DNA of 38,340 nucleotides from UBA1765 sp045629945 (GTDB lineage Bacteria > Fibrobacterota > Fibrobacteria > Fibrobacterales > Fibrobacteraceae): the NCBI GenBank assembly GCA_045629945.1, contig JAZQSE010000025.1, forward strand, positions 1 through 38,340, read 5' to 3'. The translations under genes were made by a program, and so were the position numbers. The stretch's first letter is position 1. Each line of letters begins with the position of its first letter. The notes beneath the pieces were generated by a model. That model ran no database searches. It was not told the DNA's origin and saw only the letters and a program-made list of their open reading frames with translations. Shown here piece by piece: positions 9,122-17,218 of the stretch.

Positions 9122-9154
9122 AAAAAAAGCCTCCGCTTTAGCGGAGGCTTTTTA
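9122..9154. terminator. Bidirectional intrinsic terminator between the floA operon and gatA
   Basis: A perfect 8-bp stem GCCTCCGC/GCGGAGGC (9129-9136 with 9141-9148) and a TTTA loop, with an A-run on the left and a T-run on the right. It can end transcription from both convergent units. Confidence 0.93.
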
Positions 9155-9165
9155 ATGCATAAAAA

Positions 9166-10581
9166 TCAAACCAGTTTTTCTACAGCATTTGCAATAGAAA
9201 GCAAATTAGATTCTTCAAAAGGTTTGCCAATTAATTGAAGCCCGACAGGCAAGGAATCTACATAACCGCAAGGCAAGGAAATACCCGGTAAGCCAGCCAG
9301 ATTCAAACTAACCGTATAAATGTCAGAAAGATACATTGCCATCGGATCTGTTTCTCCGGTGCCACGTTTAAGTGGAAGTGAAGGCATTGTAGGGCTTGCA
9401 ATCACATCACAAGTTTCGTATGCCTTTGCAAAATCTTCTGTAATCAAACGGCGAACTTTTTGTGCCTGGACATAATAAGCATCATAAAAGCCAGAACTTA
9501 AAACATAAGAACCAAGCAAAATACGGCGCTGGACTTCTTTACCAAAACCTTCAGAGCGAGATTTAGCGTAAAGGTCAAAAAGATTTTTGGCTTCTGGACT
9601 GCGATAAGAATAGCGAACGCCATCAAAGCGACTTAAGTTGCTAGATGCTTCAGCTGTTGCGATAATGTAGTAGCTAGAAACGGCATGCCCAATATTTGGA
9701 AGAGAAATTTCACGGAGTTTAGCTCCATTTTGTTCCATTTTGGCAAGCATATTTTCAATAGCTGCTTTACAATTTTCATCTAAGCCAGAGGCAAAATATT
9801 CTTTTGGAACGCCAACAATTTTATCAGAAAGATCTTCGTCAAATTTTTGAGTAAAGTCTTCAGTAGGTCTTGCACTCGTTGTGTTGTCATGAGGATCCTG
9901 ACCGCAAATCACGGAAAGAAGTTCTGCACAATCTTTAACATTTGTGCCAAATGGGCCAATTTGATCTAAGCTAGAAGCATAAGCAATCAAACCATAACGA
10001 GAAACACGACCATAAGTGGGTTTCAAGCCCACAACACCAGTACAAGCGGCAGGTTGTCTAATAGAACCACCAGTATCAGATCCAAGAGATGCTGCTACAC
10101 AACCAGCAGCAACAGCAACCGCAGAACCACCAGAAGAACCGCCAGGGATTCTGTCACTTGCAATAGGGTTTTCTACAGGACCAAAAAAAGAAGTCTCGTT
10201 AGAAGAACCCATAGCGAATTCGTCCATGTTGGTTTTACCAACAATTACAGCGCCAGAAGCTTCTAATTTTTCAAGAGCAGTTGCTGTATAAGGAGCTTCA
10301 AAGTTAGCAAGCATTTTTGAGCCGGCTGTAGTTTTAGTTCCATAAAGGCAAAGGTTATCTTTAACAGCAACAGGAATACCATCAAGTTTACTTTTGGTTT
10401 TACCTTCTGCACGACGCTTGTCTGATTCTTTAGCCAGTTCTAAGGCCCTTTCAGATAAAACCGAAACAAATGCGTTTAAAGAAGACGTTTCTTGGATTTT
10501 GGCTAACGATTCTTCAACAAGTTTTTGAGAAGTCGTTGTGCCGTTTTCTAATTCCTGAGCAAGAGTATTTAAATCTTTCAT
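9166..10581 (-). CDS. gatA: Asp/Glu-tRNA amidotransferase subunit A
   Basis: GatA is the amidase subunit of GatCAB, which converts Glu-tRNA(Gln) and/or Asp-tRNA(Asn) to the amide form using ammonia released from glutamine. From the ATG at 10581 it has 471 residues. The amidase-signature catalytic residues are present: Lys in GIPVAVKDN (about residue 75), Ser in PGGSSGGSA (about 150) and Ser in SDTGGSIRQP (about 173). The frame stays open to 10599, but an AGGAG lies eight bases before 10581 and that ATG overlaps the upstream TAA (TAATG), so 10581 is preferred. gatB and gatC are not adjacent; the gene follows a DUF4321-like membrane protein instead. Confidence 0.95.
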   Translation of the reverse strand: MKDLNTLAQELENGTTTSQKLVEESLAKIQETSSLNAFVSVLSERALELAKESDKRRAEGKTKSKLDGIPVAVKDNLCLYGTKTTAGSKMLANFEAPYTATALEKLEASGAVIVGKTNMDEFAMGSSNETSFFGPVENPIASDRIPGGSSGGSAVAVAAGCVAASLGSDTGGSIRQPAACTGVVGLKPTYGRVSRYGLIAYASSLDQIGPFGTNVKDCAELLSVICGQDPHDNTTSARPTEDFTQKFDEDLSDKIVGVPKEYFASGLDENCKAAIENMLAKMEQNGAKLREISLPNIGHAVSSYYIIATAEASSNLSRFDGVRYSYRSPEAKNLFDLYAKSRSEGFGKEVQRRILLGSYVLSSGFYDAYYVQAQKVRRLITEDFAKAYETCDVIASPTMPSLPLKRGTGETDPMAMYLSDIYTVSLNLAGLPGISLPCGYVDSLPVGLQLIGKPFEESNLLSIANAVEKLV

Positions 10582-10895
10582 TAGCGGTCTCCTGACCATT
10601 TCATTATGTAGAGAGAAATTATCATACCAATGATACTTACGAAGTTGAGCTTCAACCCGAAACCTAAAACGAATTTAACCATATAAAGGTCAATAACGAT
10701 AGGTTCATCAATACCAAGATTTAGATTAAAAGCAGCAATGAAAAAATTACGGACAATGTTGTTTTGCCCACCAGCATTCATAAGTTCTCCGAGAGAACCA
10801 AAAAGAAGACCAAAACATTCACCGAGAATGCCGCCAATTAGCAAACCCAAAACAACAAAAAGTATAAGACGTCCAAAATTGGTTTTTCTTGTCAT
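10581..10895 (-). CDS. Small membrane protein, DUF4321-like
   Basis: A 104-residue hydrophobic protein with two strong membrane segments: residues ~9-35 (ILFVVLGLLIGGILGECFGLLFG) and the C-terminal ~75-98. The early GLLIGGILGE glycine-rich helix and overall size recall the DUF4321 family of uncharacterised small bacterial membrane proteins; this assignment is from memory of the pattern and is tentative. AAAAGGA lies six bases before the ATG. The stop overlaps the gatA start by one base, so the two are translated from one message. No function can be stated. Confidence 0.75.
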   Translation of the reverse strand: MTRKTNFGRLILFVVLGLLIGGILGECFGLLFGSLGELMNAGGQNNIVRNFFIAAFNLNLGIDEPIVIDLYMVKFVLGFGLKLNFVSIIGMIISLYIMKWSGDR

Positions 10896-10934
10896 AGAAA
10901 ATCCTTTTACAATGATGGCAAAATATAGAAAGTA

Positions 10935-11609
10935 TCAGGGATTCCAATTTATTTCAGGGATGTTTTTTGACCGTAAAAAAGCATTTGTCTGGCTAAAATG
11001 CTTACAGCCGAAAAAGCCTCGGTAAGCAGACAAAGGACTCGGGTGAGGTGCTTCAAGAATTAAATGGCCTTTTTTTTCAGAAATAAGCACTTTCTTTTTA
11101 ATAGCATAACTTCCCCAAAGTAAGAAAACAAGATGCTGCTTTTCCCTTGAAAGGCGTTCAATAATTGTATCAGTAAACTGTTGCCACCCGATGTTAGAAT
11201 GTGAACAAGGTGAATGTGCCCGGACTGTTAAAGAGGCATTTAAAAGCAAAACCCCTTGTTTTGCCCAATTCTCTAAATTCCCGTGGTTTGGCATGGGAAT
11301 GTTTAAATCTGATTCCAATTCCTTAAAAATGTTTATAAGGGAAGGTGGTGGGCAAATTCCATAAGGAACAGAAAAAGAAAGTCCATGAGCTTGTCCTGGA
11401 TTGTGGTAAGGGTCTTGTCCGATAATTACCACTTTGGTCTTTTCTATCGGGCACAAATCCATAGCCGCAAAAATTTTTTTTGGAGGAGGGTAGATAACGT
11501 TATTCTTTGCTTTTTCAGCCAAAAGAAAGTTTTTGATTTCTTTGAAATAAGGAAGTTCAAATTGGTCTGCCAGCAAATTTAACCAGGAACTTTCAAGATT
11601 TACACTCAT
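10935..11609 (-). CDS. ung: Uracil-DNA glycosylase, family 1
   Basis: Ung removes uracil from DNA to start base excision repair. The 224-residue protein has all the family-1 signatures: the water-activating GQDPYH at residues 64-69, LLNASLTV at 121-128, FLLWGSYA near 162, and the DNA-intercalation loop HPSPLSAYRGFFG starting at 189. Its length is normal (~225). An AGAGGTGG ribosome binding site lies four bases before the ATG. It follows the methyltransferase gene by 11 bases and precedes the DUF4321-like gene by 39, so it probably belongs to the same minus-strand run. Confidence 0.97.
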   Translation of the reverse strand: MSVNLESSWLNLLADQFELPYFKEIKNFLLAEKAKNNVIYPPPKKIFAAMDLCPIEKTKVVIIGQDPYHNPGQAHGLSFSVPYGICPPPSLINIFKELESDLNIPMPNHGNLENWAKQGVLLLNASLTVRAHSPCSHSNIGWQQFTDTIIERLSREKQHLVFLLWGSYAIKKKVLISEKKGHLILEAPHPSPLSAYRGFFGCKHFSQTNAFLRSKNIPEINWNP

Positions 11610-11620
11610 AAAACCACCTC

Positions 11621-12847
11621 TTAGAAAACGCGCCTTGTGAGTATTGCAATTTTTTCCCCGAAAAGCCTTGTATAAAATAAAACACCTTCATTTTTTCCTT
11701 TAGGCTTTAAACGTTTAATTTCTTCTTCAGGAATAATTTCAACACCTCTCTTTTTTAATGTAAGCTTTCCGATTCCATGCTTTTTAAGCATGGCTTTAAC
11801 GGCTGCAGTTCCAAGAGGGGCGAATTCTAAAACCTCAAAGGAAGAAAATCCTGTTTGAAGAATGGGTTCTTCTGTTGTAAGGTAAGCAATTCCTTTGGAA
11901 ATAATTTTAGCGTCCATTTCTTTAGCAATTTCTGTGAAAAGTTTGCTTCTAACAAATAAAGGACAAGGTTCAGAAATAAATCTTTTTATTTCGCTAATTT
12001 CTAAATTCTGCGTTTCCTCTACAATGCTTCTATCATTTTTAGAAATGAATTCAATGGCTGAATCCTTATCTAAAAGAACCGTTCTGATTTTTCCAGGGTT
12101 TTGCGCTAACATTCCAAGCAAAACAAGGCATTCACGGCAATCTTGTCTTGAACCTAAATAAATAATTTCTGCATCAAAAGGAATTTCGTCTATAGGGAAT
12201 CCCGGAGGTAATTTTACCATTCCGCCCTTATAATTTTTTGAAAGTTCTAATACTTCTTGCAAAGAAGGAGTTAAGTTATCAAATTGCCTTTGGTTTTCAT
12301 TTTCTTCTTTTCTTCTTGCTGGGTCAATAGTGAAAAAATCGGCATTAGCATTAGGGTCAATTAACTTTAAATTTCTAACATCAGCATTTAATGTATTTGC
12401 TTTTTTATTGAAAGCTTGCATGTTGTAGGCATACATTTGCAGGCGTTCTTCACTCATATCAATTCCCGTTATTTCTAGAGAATCGGGAATAAAAAAGGAA
12501 TCGCCTCCCATGCCGCAACATAAGTCATGAACTTTTCCAGAAGAAGGCCAAAGCCTTGATTTCCAACTGCCTATATCATAAGCGGTGGATTGCTCTAAAG
12601 CCAATTTATCGCATAACAGAAAACCATTGAAATTAAATTTTTCCCGACTTTTTTTTACAAGTGGGATATAATCCATAATGGCGCGCCTTTCTTCATCTGA
12701 ATAATTCTTTGCAAGAACTGTTGAAATTTTAAGAGAGTCCAGATTTGCAGAAAGAGCTTTTGAAATAAAATCCTGAATTTCTTTAGATTGTAAAAGAGAA
12801 GCCAAAAACATATTTCTATTTGAGTATGCAGCGAAGGCTTGCTCCAT
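11621..12847 (-). CDS. Class I SAM-dependent methyltransferase with THUMP-like C-terminal domain
   Basis: The protein has a SAM-binding core at about residues 100-200 (VHDLCCGMGGDSFF, then GIDMSEERLQMY, then ADFFTIDPARR) and a C-terminal part resembling the THUMP-like domain (GTAAVKAMLKKHGIGKLTLKKRG...FYTRLFGEKIAILTRR). DPARR sits where N-methyltransferases have their NPPY/DPPR-type motif, but the substrate (an RNA base is plausible because of the THUMP-like part) is not known. The frame can start with TTG at 12868; the ATG at 12847 (408 residues) is preferred here, though its ribosome binding site is weak and a later ATG at 12811 is possible. With the 12847 start the gene overlaps the upstream lipoprotein gene by 32 bases. 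Confidence 0.82.
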   Translation of the reverse strand: MEQAFAAYSNRNMFLASLLQSKEIQDFISKALSANLDSLKISTVLAKNYSDEERRAIMDYIPLVKKSREKFNFNGFLLCDKLALEQSTAYDIGSWKSRLWPSSGKVHDLCCGMGGDSFFIPDSLEITGIDMSEERLQMYAYNMQAFNKKANTLNADVRNLKLIDPNANADFFTIDPARRKEENENQRQFDNLTPSLQEVLELSKNYKGGMVKLPPGFPIDEIPFDAEIIYLGSRQDCRECLVLLGMLAQNPGKIRTVLLDKDSAIEFISKNDRSIVEETQNLEISEIKRFISEPCPLFVRSKLFTEIAKEMDAKIISKGIAYLTTEEPILQTGFSSFEVLEFAPLGTAAVKAMLKKHGIGKLTLKKRGVEIIPEEEIKRLKPKGKNEGVLFYTRLFGEKIAILTRRVF

Positions 12848-13739
12848 GCTCTGGATTAAATTTTTCAAAGGTCATAACTGGTTTGTTGTAATGGAAAACG
12901 GCAACAGTTCCGTCATCTAGCCAAAAATAAGCTTTTTTCCCAGCGTCATCGAATTTACGCTTTGCCATTTCTACATCACTTTTTTCAAAATGGGCTCCAC
13001 CAGCTTTTGCTCCAAAGCCAAAATCATCTTTCCCGTTGCCGAATTCAGCAGTACCTTTCAGAGGGTCCCAACCATAACCGGCTTTTAGTTTTACACCTTC
13101 GTCTTTTCCAACAAATTTAAGCAAAACCTCCCAATCACTCTTTGTTGGAATTCTAAAACTTTCTGGGCAAGCATTAGCGGCGGCTTCCTTATTGTAAAGC
13201 CTTCCCCAATTATTACATTGCATGCAAAGAGAACCATTGGCTGTTGCGTAATTCACATTTTCTGCAAGCCAAATTTGTTCGCCTATTTTAATCCACTCAT
13301 AAGCAATGCCATCACGTGGGTCTTTATAACTTCCACTTGTTGAAAATTCACCACTCGCTTCATAATATTTTCCAAAAGCGGTTTGCTTATTTTGGGAATA
13401 GGGAAGTTCTTCGGCAATTTTTCCGTTTGGATGGTAATTTACGACAGTTCCCTCGATATAGCCGTTTACATAAGGCGTTTCTGCTTTTAAAGTTCCGTCT
13501 TCATAATATTCTTTTGTAACACCTTCACGTCTATCCTTATCGTAAGGCGTTTCTTTTTTGATGCTACCACTTTCGTAGTATTCTTTTTGAATTCCTTGCT
13601 TCATGTCATCTACATAGGGTGTTTCAAATCGGATTTTACCATTAGGGTATTCCTCTGTCCGAATATCATCACAAGCAGAGCACAACAAAGCAATTCCAAT
13701 GCTTAAAGAAATAAAAGGGAGTTTTTTTGAAAAAATCAT
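12816..13739 (-). CDS. Lipoprotein with MORN-type repeats and FISUMP domain
   Basis: From the ATG at 13739 (AAGGA seven bases upstream) this is a 307-residue lipoprotein with lipobox LLCSAC. After the cysteine come about four repeats of the MORN_2/YwqK type (E-YPNGKI-ETPYVDD-KQG-KEYYESGSIKKETPY...), then from about residue 145 the Fibrobacter succinogenes major paralogous domain: DGIAYEWIKIGEQIWLAENVNY, LYNKEAAANACPESFRIPTKSDWEVL, and a final GASLRCI. FISUMP domains are expanded in Fibrobacter and are thought to be cell-surface modules; the precise function is unknown. It sits 16 bases after the GH8 gene, whose message it probably shares, and its 3' end overlaps the methyltransferase gene. 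Confidence 0.9.
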   Translation of the reverse strand: MIFSKKLPFISLSIGIALLCSACDDIRTEEYPNGKIRFETPYVDDMKQGIQKEYYESGSIKKETPYDKDRREGVTKEYYEDGTLKAETPYVNGYIEGTVVNYHPNGKIAEELPYSQNKQTAFGKYYEASGEFSTSGSYKDPRDGIAYEWIKIGEQIWLAENVNYATANGSLCMQCNNWGRLYNKEAAANACPESFRIPTKSDWEVLLKFVGKDEGVKLKAGYGWDPLKGTAEFGNGKDDFGFGAKAGGAHFEKSDVEMAKRKFDDAGKKAYFWLDDGTVAVFHYNKPVMTFEKFNPEHGASLRCILK

Positions 13740-13755
13740 AAAATATTCCTTAATT

Positions 13756-14862
13756 TTAATTTTGAATCCAAGAAAATTTTCCCGAGCAGGCGAGAAGACC
13801 AAGCATATAAAGCATACCATCGTAGTAGCGCCAAGTTCCTGTAGGAACTTCCGTATTCCAAAGATCTTCAGCAAATATTTTTTTGAAAGGATGACAGTCA
13901 TTGATAGCTAAAGTAGCCGCAGCATTCATAGTGACTAAACCAGTAGTCATTATTCTTTCTTGTTCCTTTACTTTTGTTCCGTCAACTTGATAATCAGAAA
14001 AATAAGGTCTTCTTTCATTAAAGAATGTTAAAACTTTTAAAACGGATTCTCTTTCCCATTCATCATGAGAAAATGCCGCGTAATCTAAGGCAATATTCCA
14101 AATCACACGCCAGGCATCACCGGAAAAACAATGGCTCAAAGAATGCCAAGGTGTTTTTTTAGGAGTTCCATCAAACTCAGAATAATCAGCTGCAAGTCCT
14201 GTTACGGGATGGAGCGCCTTTTTTAAATATTCTAAGCTTTTTTTATAAGCCTTTTCCCAAAAGACATCTCCGGATTCTATTGCAAATAAACGATAAAAAG
14301 CAAGAGTATGATAACTTGGGTCTGTAAAATCATTCCCGTTGGCTGGCGAAAAGCGAACAAGCCCTGCGTTTACATCCATCATAGTATGGACAATTCCTTC
14401 GGGCTTTTTATAAGCCATAGCCTCAAGAATTTCGAGAGCGTCCCTTTTATAGGAATCGTTTTTAAAAATACGAGCAGCAAGTAAAAGAGCAGAAGCAAAA
14501 TATTCTTCGCCATCTGGAGCCGCACCCTTGTCAATCATTGAAAAATCTTTTGTAGAAACTTGCCAAGAAAAATATCCTTTCCATTCACCTTCGTGATTTA
14601 ATAAATAGCGTTTTGAAAAATTCCAAAGTTTATCAAAAAGCACTTGCTTTTCTAGTAGAGCAGAAATCATCATTCCATAGCTCATTCCTTCAGAGCGAAT
14701 ATCATTATGGCCAATATCTACAATGTAAGCAAGTCCATCATTTGTATCAAAACAGACACGTTCGTTTTCTGTATTACCTTCAAATAGGGAATGAAAACTT
14801 TTTTCAAGTTTAAGCCCAATTTCTTCAGGAGAATGATTTAATTCAAGGAAAATATTACGCAT
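13756..14862 (-). CDS. GH8 enzyme, reducing-end xylose-releasing exo-oligoxylanase-like (Rex)
   Basis: The 368-residue protein follows the Rex branch of glycoside hydrolase family 8, which trims xylose from the reducing end of xylo-oligosaccharides. Matching blocks are RSEGMSYGMM (catalytic acid Glu58), GAAPDGEEYFA (Asp117), FTDPSYHTLAFYRLF, CFSGDAWRV (probable base Asp249) and the end DLWNTEVPTGTWRYYDGMLYMLGLLACSGKF. No signal peptide is seen, so it should act in the cytoplasm on imported oligosaccharides, as Rex does. The residues at 304-306 (IMT) differ from the Leu-His-Pro barrier I recall for Rex (see findings). It is the first gene of the minus-strand run that continues into the MORN/FISUMP lipoprotein. 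Confidence 0.9.
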   Translation of the reverse strand: MRNIFLELNHSPEEIGLKLEKSFHSLFEGNTENERVCFDTNDGLAYIVDIGHNDIRSEGMSYGMMISALLEKQVLFDKLWNFSKRYLLNHEGEWKGYFSWQVSTKDFSMIDKGAAPDGEEYFASALLLAARIFKNDSYKRDALEILEAMAYKKPEGIVHTMMDVNAGLVRFSPANGNDFTDPSYHTLAFYRLFAIESGDVFWEKAYKKSLEYLKKALHPVTGLAADYSEFDGTPKKTPWHSLSHCFSGDAWRVIWNIALDYAAFSHDEWERESVLKVLTFFNERRPYFSDYQVDGTKVKEQERIMTTGLVTMNAAATLAINDCHPFKKIFAEDLWNTEVPTGTWRYYDGMLYMLGLLACSGKFSWIQN

Positions 14863-15111
14863 AGCTTTAAAATAATAAAGAAAGAAATAAAGAATTTGGA
14901 AAAAATAGAATCTATTTGATTTTTTAGGTATTTTCTTATAGCAATATGCAAAATATATGGTGGGTTATTTGATCCAAAAGAGCCTGTTTTTTAGGGGCCT
15001 TTATTTTGACTATCTTTTTTTTGAAGTTGAGTTAAGTGAAAATAAAAAATATTGTTGTGAACAAAGAAAAGCGCTCTTGCGCACCATCCCATGGCGAACG
15101 CATTCTAGGTT
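14863..15111. other. Non-coding AT-rich stretch before the second repeat cluster
   Basis: About 250 bases without a credible gene. The first ~90 bases should hold the minus-strand promoter of the GH8 gene, but no box pair stands out. Fragments such as 15091-15100 (ATGGCGAACG) look like decayed repeat ends. Confidence 0.5.
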
Positions 15112-15329
15112 GTCATGGCGAGAGGCCTTGTGCCTCGTGGCCATCTGTTAGCAAACAGATTGCTTCTGTCACTACGTTCCATCGCAATGACAAGAACCGC
15201 GGCAAGTTCAGGATTGTCATGGCGAATGCAATGACGCCATCTAATAACAAGTTGTCATCGCGAACGTAGTGTGGCGATCTACTAGCAAGCAGATTGCCGC
15301 GCCGTGTATTCTACACGTCTCGCAATGAC
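15112..15329. repeat. Second cluster of the palindromic dispersed repeat
   Basis: Two complete units of the same family as at 1-239. Unit 3 (15112-15191) is bounded by GTCATGGCGA and TCGCAATGAC and contains GAGGC/GCCTC (15122-15136) and a perfect ATCTGT/ACAGAT hairpin (15143-15160). Unit 4 (15254-15329) is bounded by GTCATCGCGA and CGCAATGAC, with ATCTAC/GCAGAT (15277-15294, one mismatch) and a perfect 6-bp CGTGTA/TACACG hairpin (15303-15317). A fragment lies between them at 15216-15240. The short open frames through this region translate repeat sequence and are not believed. Confidence 0.8.
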
Positions 15330-15719
15330 AAGAACCATGAGCAAGAACCGAGCGGTAAGTTTGTTTGCAATGGCAAGAAACTTGCGGTAGATTCCCCCAA
15401 AAAACAAACCGCTGGCGCTTTTCATCGCAATAACAACGCCATCAGACAAGTCATGAACAATACAGACCGAGATAAACTACTGCACAATGACAAGGTTTGA
15501 ACCTAATTTAATAGCAAGATAATTTGTGGATAAGGCTTTTTAGATTATTAAACCATACAAATAAATAAAACAGACAATTTCCTTTATTTTTGTGAAAAAA
15601 GTTTTTTTAATTTCCCCGGTTCGATATAAAAATCTAGATTTTCAATGTGAAAATTAACCTTCAGTTATAGGCTAACGAAACATCAGTCGTTTGATGACTA
15701 CATCAAGGTGAGGTTTTTT
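15330..15719. other. Decayed repeat sequence and leader of the pyr cluster
   Basis: 15330-15500 holds degenerate pieces of the palindromic repeat (GCAATGGCAAG, ATCGCAATAACAA, GCACAATGACAAG). From 15500 the sequence is AT-rich and should contain the promoter of pyrR. A TATAAA at 15625-15630 could be a -10 box, with only a poor T-rich -35. A 14-base perfect palindrome follows at 15629-15642. I see no terminator hairpin before pyrR, so classical PyrR-controlled attenuation is not evident. Confidence 0.5.
15629..15642. promoter_or_regulatory. 14-bp palindrome in the pyr leader, possible operator
   Basis: AAAATCTAGATTTT is a perfect palindrome that begins at the end of a TATAAA box and lies about 80 bases before the pyrR start. 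The position would suit a repressor site, but AT-rich DNA gives such palindromes by chance, so this is tentative. Confidence 0.3.
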
Positions 15720-16286
15720 TTGAAAGATGATTGTGAAATTGTACGCAAATTGCTAGATGAAAGAGCAATGAATTTGGCTTTGGATGCCATGGCTTTGGAT
15801 TTGGTTCGTTTACACCCAGAAGCAGAAAATCTAATTGTTATGGGTATGGCCACTCGTGGAATTCCTTTAGCGAATGAAATTTCTCAAAGACTTGCACTCC
15901 GTTATGGGAAACCAGTTCTTTCTAGCGAGTTAGACGCTTCTTTCTATCGAGATGATTTTCACTATAGAAACCATTTTGGAAACCCCGTCATGCGGGTTCT
16001 TAAAACACCTGCTTCTGTAGAAGGAAAAACAGTTGTTTTGGTAGATGATGTCCTTTATACGGGGCGCTCTGTGCGAGCAGCGATGCAGGCGATTTTTGAT
16101 TTAGGTCGCCCGGCAGCGATTCGCTTGTGTTGCTTAATTGACAGAGGGTGCAGAGAACTCCCTATAGCTCCAGATTCTATCGGGTTGAAAATTGATACAG
16201 CACCAGGTGAAGAAGTTCGGGTGCGGATTTCTCCATTAGACAATGAAAATGCAGTGTATTTAGTTAAAGTAGGTGAATCAAAATGA
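15720..16286 (+). CDS. pyrR: Pyrimidine regulator / uracil phosphoribosyltransferase PyrR
   Basis: PyrR is a PRPP-binding protein that regulates pyrimidine genes in many bacteria and often has uracil phosphoribosyltransferase activity. The protein shows MGMATRGIPLANEI, SELDASFYRDD, and the PRPP-binding VVLVDDVLYTGRSVRAAM, followed by LIDRGCRELPI. The frame can begin with GTG at 15708, but the TTG at 15720 is preferred because AAGGTGAGG (15705-15713) lies seven bases before it; this gives 188 residues. Its TGA overlaps the pyrB ATG (ATGA), so the two are coupled. The order pyrR-pyrB-pyrC' is the same as in Pseudomonas. Confidence 0.93.
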   Translation: MKDDCEIVRKLLDERAMNLALDAMALDLVRLHPEAENLIVMGMATRGIPLANEISQRLALRYGKPVLSSELDASFYRDDFHYRNHFGNPVMRVLKTPASVEGKTVVLVDDVLYTGRSVRAAMQAIFDLGRPAAIRLCCLIDRGCRELPIAPDSIGLKIDTAPGEEVRVRISPLDNENAVYLVKVGESK

Positions 16287-17218
16287 GTGCTTTAGAAATT
16301 AAACATTTATTTGGATTGCATGGCGTTTCCAAAAGTGACCTCCGGCAGATTTTAGATACAGCCAAACAATTCAGGGCTGTTTTAGACCAGCCAGTAAAAA
16401 AGGTTCCCTCACTTCGTGGTATGACTGTAGTAAATCTGTTCTTTGAAAACAGTACAAGAACTCGCACAAGTTTTGAATTGGCAGAAAAACGTCTTTCAGC
16501 CGATGTGGTAAATTTTACGACATCCAATTCAAGTGTGCAAAAAGGTGAAACATTAGTCGACACTTTACGCAATATCGAATCTATGAAAATAGATATCGTA
16601 GTGGTGCGTCACAAAGGAACTGGAGTTCCAAAATTTTTGGCAGAACATAGTAACGCAATTGTTGTAAATGCAGGAGATGGAGCGCATGAACACCCTACTC
16701 AAGCTTTACTTGATATGTTGACGATTGAAGAAAAATTGGGAACACTTGAAAACAAAAAAATCACTATTGTTGGAGATATACGCCATAGTAGGGTAGCCCG
16801 TTCAAACATTTGGGGTATGACAACAATGGGTGCTTCTGTCACGCTATGTGGTCCAAATACACTTATCCCACGGAATAAAGAATTGCTTGGAAATGTAACT
16901 TGGGAAAGTAATGTCGAACGAGCTGTTCAAGATGCCGATGCGATTATCGCTCTTCGATTACAAAAGGAACGTATGGACGATGCTCTTTTACCAAGTATGC
17001 GCGAGTATCGAAATTTCTTTGGTGTCACAGATAAAGTTCTTTCACAGGCTAAAGATTCTACTTTGATTATGCACCCAGGTCCTATCAATCGTGGTGTTGA
17101 ATTAGATAGTGATGTTGCAGATGGAACGCATTCAGTAATTCTTGACCAAGTCACTAACGGAGTTGCTGTTCGAATGTCAGTTCTCTTCTTGCTTTCAGGA
17201 GGGCGTTTCAATGTCTAA
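16283..17218 (+). CDS. pyrB: Aspartate carbamoyltransferase catalytic subunit
   Basis: PyrB joins carbamoyl phosphate and aspartate in the first committed step of pyrimidine synthesis. The 311-residue protein has the carbamoyl-phosphate loop FENSTRTRTSFE (about residues 53-64), GDGAHEHPTQALLDM, the GDIRHSRVARSN segment, RLQKERM and HPGPINRGVE. It is a normal-length catalytic chain without a long N-terminal extension. It overlaps pyrR by four bases and the next gene by eight. No pyrI is present; the neighbouring pseudo-dihydroorotase is the probable structural partner. Confidence 0.97.
   Translation: MSALEIKHLFGLHGVSKSDLRQILDTAKQFRAVLDQPVKKVPSLRGMTVVNLFFENSTRTRTSFELAEKRLSADVVNFTTSNSSVQKGETLVDTLRNIESMKIDIVVVRHKGTGVPKFLAEHSNAIVVNAGDGAHEHPTQALLDMLTIEEKLGTLENKKITIVGDIRHSRVARSNIWGMTTMGASVTLCGPNTLIPRNKELLGNVTWESNVERAVQDADAIIALRLQKERMDDALLPSMREYRNFFGVTDKVLSQAKDSTLIMHPGPINRGVELDSDVADGTHSVILDQVTNGVAVRMSVLFLLSGGRFNV

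Noticed and set aside
10016..10291. Plus-strand frames of 70-91 codons within gatA
   Set aside because: Shadow frames on the opposite strand of a well-supported gene; no independent support.
14957..15500. Several short plus-strand open frames (64-77 codons)
   Set aside because: They translate the palindromic repeat units, have no ribosome binding site or recognisable domain, and overlap one another in different frames.
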